A stretch of DNA of 64,000 nucleotides, from the NCBI RefSeq assembly GCF_002775205.1, contig NC_036464.1, forward strand, positions 9,355,291 through 9,419,290, given 5' to 3'. Origin of the DNA: Xiphophorus maculatus (lineage: Eukaryota; Chordata; Actinopteri; Cyprinodontiformes; Poeciliidae). The translations under genes were made by a program, and so were the position numbers. Below the pieces are notes generated by a model, which was not told the DNA's origin, did no database searches, and saw only the letters and a list, made by a program, of their open reading frames with translations. Each line of letters begins with the position of its first letter. The first letter of the stretch is position 1. Below, in pieces: positions 63,151 through 64,000 of the stretch.

Positions 63151-63613
63151 CATTTTCTGTTTTTACATTCAGAAAAGAGTGAAGTGGTCATTTTTGGACC
63201 AGAGCATTAAGAAAAAAAACGAGATGCTCAGTCAACCACTTACTTGTGACAGAGGACAGAGCAAGTGATTAATAAAGTAAAGATAAATGTTCTTTGAAGA
63301 AAATGCATTTATTCCCATTTGTGGTCACCTCCACAAAGGTAAGAAACTATAACAGTATTGCCAGGCCCAATGTAACTTGAATAAAGGGAACTAAAATGGA
63401 GACAACGTAAACATAATAGCAACAATGATAGCAGGTATACGCAGGACAGTAGAGACTTCTTTCTGGGTACTTCCACATCTGAAAAACATGTTAGTTGACT
63501 GCAAAGTCCAGACTGTCTGTTAGTCCTTAGAGACTTTTGACCACTGGAGATAAGCTCTGGCCTCAATGCTTGACAGCTGATTAATTATCGATTGGATGAT
63601 TCCTCTGTTAAAA

Positions 63614-63619
63614 TATAAA
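63614..63619 (+). promoter_or_regulatory. TATA box of the second cystatin gene
   Basis: TATAAA at 94 bp before the ATG at 63708, nearly the same spacing as in the upstream cystatin gene. Confidence 0.6.
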
Positions 63620-63707
63620 TAGTCCCGTCACTTCTGCTTTCAAAGAGCAGGCAGACAGCATCAAAGCTTCTTGTTCTGAGCTTTTTGGCAGTTTCACCTA
63701 CGGAACA

Positions 63708-63917
63708 ATGATGTGGAAGGTTATTGTTCCTTTTTTTGCCGCGTTTTTGGCCTTTGGCTTTTGTCAGATGATGGCTGGAGGTTTGCATAAGATAAAAAAT
63801 GCAGATAATGATGAGGGGTTCCAAAGAGCATTGCAGTTTGCTGTTGTCCAACACAACAACGGGACCAATGACACGGTCCTCTACCAGGTCCTTAAGGTGG
63901 TCTCGGCTGAGAGTCAG
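63708..63917 (+). CDS. Second type-2 cystatin, exon 1 only (gene continues past the window edge)
   Basis: Exon 1 encodes 70 residues and ends at a GTCAGT donor in phase 0, exactly as in the upstream cystatin. It begins MMWK, so the start may be 63708 or 63711; the second would match the neighbour. The signal peptide runs to about residue 19 (FLAFGFC). The conserved N-terminal glycines follow (MMAGGL). The block ALQFAVVQHNNGTNDTVLYQ aligns with the first cystatin. The exon ends with the glutamine expected to start the Q-x-V-x-G loop. Two overlapping N-glycosylation sequons (N51-G-T and N54-D-T) are absent from the first copy. It is probably a tandem duplicate with altered N-terminal properties. 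The inhibitory Pro-Trp loop cannot be assessed. Confidence 0.85.
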
Positions 63918-64000
63918 GTCAGTAATGTTATACAAATTTAAGTGTTCACTATTCACTCAAGACCTGCTGTTAGCAGCAAATGTAGATACTTGACTCAGTT

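Noticed and set aside
1-64000. CRISPR arrays, bacterial operons, rRNA genes or prophage
   Set aside because: Spliced vertebrate genes, SINEs and Tc1-like relics show eukaryotic nuclear DNA. No direct-repeat/spacer arrays or rRNA segments were seen.

Overview
This is vertebrate nuclear DNA, most likely from a teleost fish, possibly a percomorph. It is AT-rich. Its genes have many short exons with GT-AG introns. Copies of tRNA-headed SINEs, decayed Tc1-like elements and a pogo-like element lie between them. Family assignments below come from reading the translations against remembered relatives. No database search was possible.

Layout. Positions 1 to about 23,100 are a gene-poor stretch. It holds transposon relics, two young-looking SINEs with clear target-site duplications, and several blocks that look like conserved non-coding DNA. 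Positions 23,526-52,642 on the minus strand hold one kinesin-3 gene of the KIF16B/STARD9 type. I could join 19 coding exons with consistent phases into a predicted 1336-residue protein. Its motor is complete. Its FHA domain has a degenerate Gly-Arg site. Its tail is a single 2.16 kb exon with two apparent PH-like modules, in place of the KIF16B coiled coil plus PX or the STARD9 START domain.

Head to head with the kinesin, 928 bp away, is mad2l1bp (p31comet, plus strand, 53,571-55,483, three exons). It runs tail to tail into ephx1 (microsomal epoxide hydrolase, minus strand, 55,930-60,744, nine coding exons, catalytic triad intact). About 440 bp upstream of ephx1, and divergent from it, a cystatin gene (61,186-62,349) begins a tandem cystatin cluster. 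The first exon of a second cystatin (63,708-63,917) is present, and the rest lies beyond the right edge.

How the genes relate. The kinesin and mad2l1bp share one promoter interval, as do ephx1 and the first cystatin. The inferred 3' UTRs of mad2l1bp and ephx1 may overlap. No common pathway is evident: vesicle transport, spindle-checkpoint silencing, xenobiotic or lipid epoxide hydrolysis, and secreted protease inhibition.

The most interesting points are the kinesin tail architecture, its GC-AG intron filled with a dispersed repeat, a perfect hairpin across the mad2l1bp stop codon, several other perfect short-loop inverted repeats, and an extra cysteine beside the Pro-Trp inhibitory loop of the first cystatin.
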